In this document: piece by piece, positions 14,040 to 15,977 of the stretch | Layout of the letters: the number at the start of each line of letters is the position of its first letter | How positions within the stretch are numbered: the stretch's first letter is position 1 | DNA from: JAIPEL01 sp050115795 | Lineage (GTDB): Bacteria; Desulfobacterota; Desulfobacteria; Desulfobacterales; CAFBRK01 | DNA length: 15,977 nucleotides | NCBI GenBank assembly: GCA_050115795.1 | Contig: JASFPT010000068.1 | Location: 1-15,977, forward strand | Direction: 5' to 3' | Notes under the pieces: generated by a model | Database searches by the model: none | The model's input: the letters and a program-made list of their open reading frames with translations, nothing else | Told to the model about the DNA's origin: nothing | Position numbers and translations under genes: made by a program

Positions 14040-15977
14040 TTGTCCGACGCAGGTCTCGAACATCTCAACGATGAAAAAACCGCCCCCGGGGAGCTGGTCC
14101 GCCAGCGGGAGGCCATGATCGCGTCCTTTCTAAAAGGAACGGCTCCCCGTTTCATGGAAGACCACGCCCGCCTGCTGGACGATTTTTTCCGGGACAGCTT
14201 CGAGCGCAGCATGACCGGTCCGATGATGGACATGATCAAAAACCCCTATGCCATCATTGCCCTGGGCGGATACGGTCGCCAGGAGCAGTGCATTCATTCC
14301 GACATCGACCTGCTGTTTCTGTTCAAGAAAAAAGTACCGTCCGCCGCCGAGGAGCTGATCCGGGAGGTGGTCTACCCGCTGTGGGACATCGGATTCGACG
14401 TGGGCTATGCCACCCGATCGCTGAAAGAATGCATCCACATTGCCGCAAAGGATTTCGAGGTGCTCACCTCGCTGCTCGACGCGCGCTTCCTGTGCGGCTT
14501 TTCCCCGCTCTACACGGAATTGCTCGAAACGATGCGCAAGCGGGTTCTTTTCCGCCAGGCCAAGAAACTCACCCGCTGGCTGGTGGAAAACAACGAGGTT
14601 CGGCACCGGCGGCACGGCGATTCCTCCTACCTGCTGGAGCCGAACCTGAAAGAGGGCCAGGGGGGTCTGCGGGATTACCACACGATGCTCTGGATCGGAA
14701 AGATCGAGTACGGTTTCACCCAGCCCCGGGATCTGGAATACCAGGGGCACTTGTCCCATGCCGAATACCGCCGGTTTCGGGATGCCCTCTCGTTTATCTG
14801 GGTCGTGCGCAGCCGGCTGCACCACATGGCCGGGCGAAAATGCGACCAGTTGCACCTGGAGTTTCAACTGAAACTGGCCCGGGCAATGCGGTTTGAAGCC
14901 GCCGACGGGCAAAAGCCGGTGGAGCGGTTTCTGGGGAAACTGCACGGGGCCATGGCCCTGGTCAAGGACCAGTACCTGATGTTTCTGCGGGAAACCGGGG
15001 CCCCCAAGCGGTCGCGCGCCGGACGCCGGTCCCTGAAGACGACCGAAGTGTCCGGCCTGGAGGTGCGGCGGGACACGCTGGATTTCGTCTCCCCGGAAAA
15101 GATTCTTCAAACCCCTTCCCTGCTGATCCAGATTTTCGAGGAAAGCGCCCGGCTCAAAATTCCGGTCAGCCACGAAGCGCGACGGCTGGTGGCCGAATTT
15201 TCTCACCTGGTCGACGACGCTTTTCGCGCCGACCCGGCGGTGGTGCGAAGCTTCGAGCGGATTCTGCTGGGGCCCGTTCCGGTATTCAGTGTGCTCAACG
15301 CCATGCTGGCCGTCGGCTTTCTCCCCCGGCTGATCCCCGGTTTCGGCGACTTGGTCAACCGGATCCAGTACAATGAATACCATATCTACCCGGTGGACCG
15401 TCATTCCATTCGGACCGTGCAGACCCTGAAAAGCTTTGGAACCGAAGACGACCGGAGCCGAGAACCGCTGTGCGGAAAGCTCTACAAGGCCCTCAGAAAC
15501 CGAAAACCCCTGCTGTGGGCGGCCCTGCTCCATGACATCGGTAAAGGGGTGCCCGGGGGCAAGCACGCCCGGTCCGGCGCCCGGATCGCCGCGAAACTGA
15601 TGGAGGAGTTCGGCTATTCCCCGGAGGAGACAACCCTGATTTCGGATCTGGTCCGCGACCATCTGCTGCTGATCAAGGTGGCCAGCCGACGGGACCTCAA
15701 CGACGAAGAGACGGCGATCTCCTGTGCCCGGCAGGTCCGGGACGTCGAACGCCTCAAGATGCTCTTTTTGCTCACAGTGGCCGACTCGGTGGCCACCGGG
15801 CCGAAGGCCTGGAACGACTGGACCGCCGTGCTGGTGCGGGAGCTGTTTTTAAAGGTCCTGAGCATCCTGGAGCACGGCGAGCTGGCCAGTCAGGAAGCGG
15901 TGGCCGTCGTCGAACGAAAGCGCCACGAGCTCGTGGACTCGGTTTCCCCCAAAAAAGGCCGCAAGGAGATGGAGGCG
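14040..15977 (+). CDS. glnD: [Protein-PII] uridylyltransferase/uridylyl-removing enzyme (GlnD), N-terminal 646 residues; runs off the right edge
   Basis: GlnD senses glutamine and uridylylates or deuridylylates PII, which in turn controls GlnE and NtrB. The visible 646 codons are open to the window end. The nucleotidyltransferase domain has ALGGYGRQEQCIHSDIDLLF with D88 and D90 as metal ligands. The linker region has EPNLKEGQGGLRDYHTMLWI, typical of PF08335-type GlnD. The HD hydrolase domain starts near residue 497 with LLHDIGKGVPGGKHA (H498, D499) and continues through DLVRDHLLLIK and LLTVADSVATG. The C-terminal ACT domains that bind glutamine lie beyond the edge. The start chosen is TTG at 14040 because TGAGGAG (14026-14032) lies 7 nt upstream; GTG at 14025 is possible but has no ribosome site. 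It is separated from glnE by 168 bp with its own sigma-54 promoter. Confidence 0.95.
   Translation, partial: MSDAGLEHLNDEKTAPGELVRQREAMIASFLKGTAPRFMEDHARLLDDFFRDSFERSMTGPMMDMIKNPYAIIALGGYGRQEQCIHSDIDLLFLFKKKVPSAAEELIREVVYPLWDIGFDVGYATRSLKECIHIAAKDFEVLTSLLDARFLCGFSPLYTELLETMRKRVLFRQAKKLTRWLVENNEVRHRRHGDSSYLLEPNLKEGQGGLRDYHTMLWIGKIEYGFTQPRDLEYQGHLSHAEYRRFRDALSFIWVVRSRLHHMAGRKCDQLHLEFQLKLARAMRFEAADGQKPVERFLGKLHGAMALVKDQYLMFLRETGAPKRSRAGRRSLKTTEVSGLEVRRDTLDFVSPEKILQTPSLLIQIFEESARLKIPVSHEARRLVAEFSHLVDDAFRADPAVVRSFERILLGPVPVFSVLNAMLAVGFLPRLIPGFGDLVNRIQYNEYHIYPVDRHSIRTVQTLKSFGTEDDRSREPLCGKLYKALRNRKPLLWAALLHDIGKGVPGGKHARSGARIAAKLMEEFGYSPEETTLISDLVRDHLLLIKVASRRDLNDEETAISCARQVRDVERLKMLFLLTVADSVATGPKAWNDWTAVLVRELFLKVLSILEHGELASQEAVAVVERKRHELVDSVSPKKGRKEMEA

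Noticed and set aside
14130..15662. Minus-strand open frame of 510 codons opposite glnD
   Set aside because: The plus strand encodes an unmistakable GlnD across the same bases, from the NT to the HD domain.
1..15977. CRISPR array, insertion sequence, phage, toxin-antitoxin or defence genes
   Set aside because: No regularly spaced repeats, transposase, integrase or defence-type domains were seen. All substantial coding sequence is assigned to nitrogen and nucleotide metabolism.

Overview
This window of about 16 kb is GC-rich and looks chromosomal. It comes from a Gram-negative, probably anaerobic bacterium. The best guess is a sulfate-reducing-type deltaproteobacterium (Desulfobacterota). The clues are the GlnE/GlnD nitrogen cascade, a sigma-54 promoter, an archaeal-type split and ferredoxin-rich glutamate synthase, and AT-rich intergenic repeats that I associate with such genomes. 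The taxon is an inference; no rRNA is present.

Layout. The left two thirds, 1-10405, is read entirely on the minus strand. In transcription order it holds gltB1 (glutaminase domain, 10405-9272), gltB2 (ferredoxin plus FMN synthase domain, 9308-7674), a gltB3-gltD fusion (GXGXG domain plus NADPH/FAD subunit plus two-cluster ferredoxin, 7369-5036), carA (4827-3679), carB (3481-257) and the start of purF (250 to beyond the left edge). The right third is on the plus strand. It holds glnE (10974-13871), interrupted by an in-frame TAA at 12240-12242, and glnD (14040 to beyond the right edge). glnD starts with TTG and has a well-formed sigma-54 promoter 47 bp upstream.

Between the two divergent blocks (10406-10973) lie a near-consensus sigma-70 promoter pointing at gltB1, about 350 bp of GC-rich and possibly structured leader or small RNA, and a separate sigma-70-like promoter for glnE. 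The gaps gltB2/gltB3-gltD, gltB3-gltD/carA and carA/carB (about 200-300 bp each) carry AT-rich, inverted-repeat-rich DNA that looks like dispersed repeats. The carA/carB and gltB gaps share exact words.

How the genes work together. Every gene concerns glutamine nitrogen. GOGAT turns glutamine and 2-oxoglutarate into glutamate. CarAB and PurF spend glutamine amide nitrogen on carbamoyl phosphate (pyrimidines and arginine) and on purines. GlnD senses glutamine and modifies PII, and GlnE adenylylates or deadenylylates glutamine synthetase.

The most notable points are the natural-looking split of glnE between its two catalytic halves, the sigma-54 promoter on glnD, the gltB1 leader or candidate RNA, and the repeat-filled gaps. 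No defence system, mobile-element gene, CRISPR array, tRNA or rRNA was seen.
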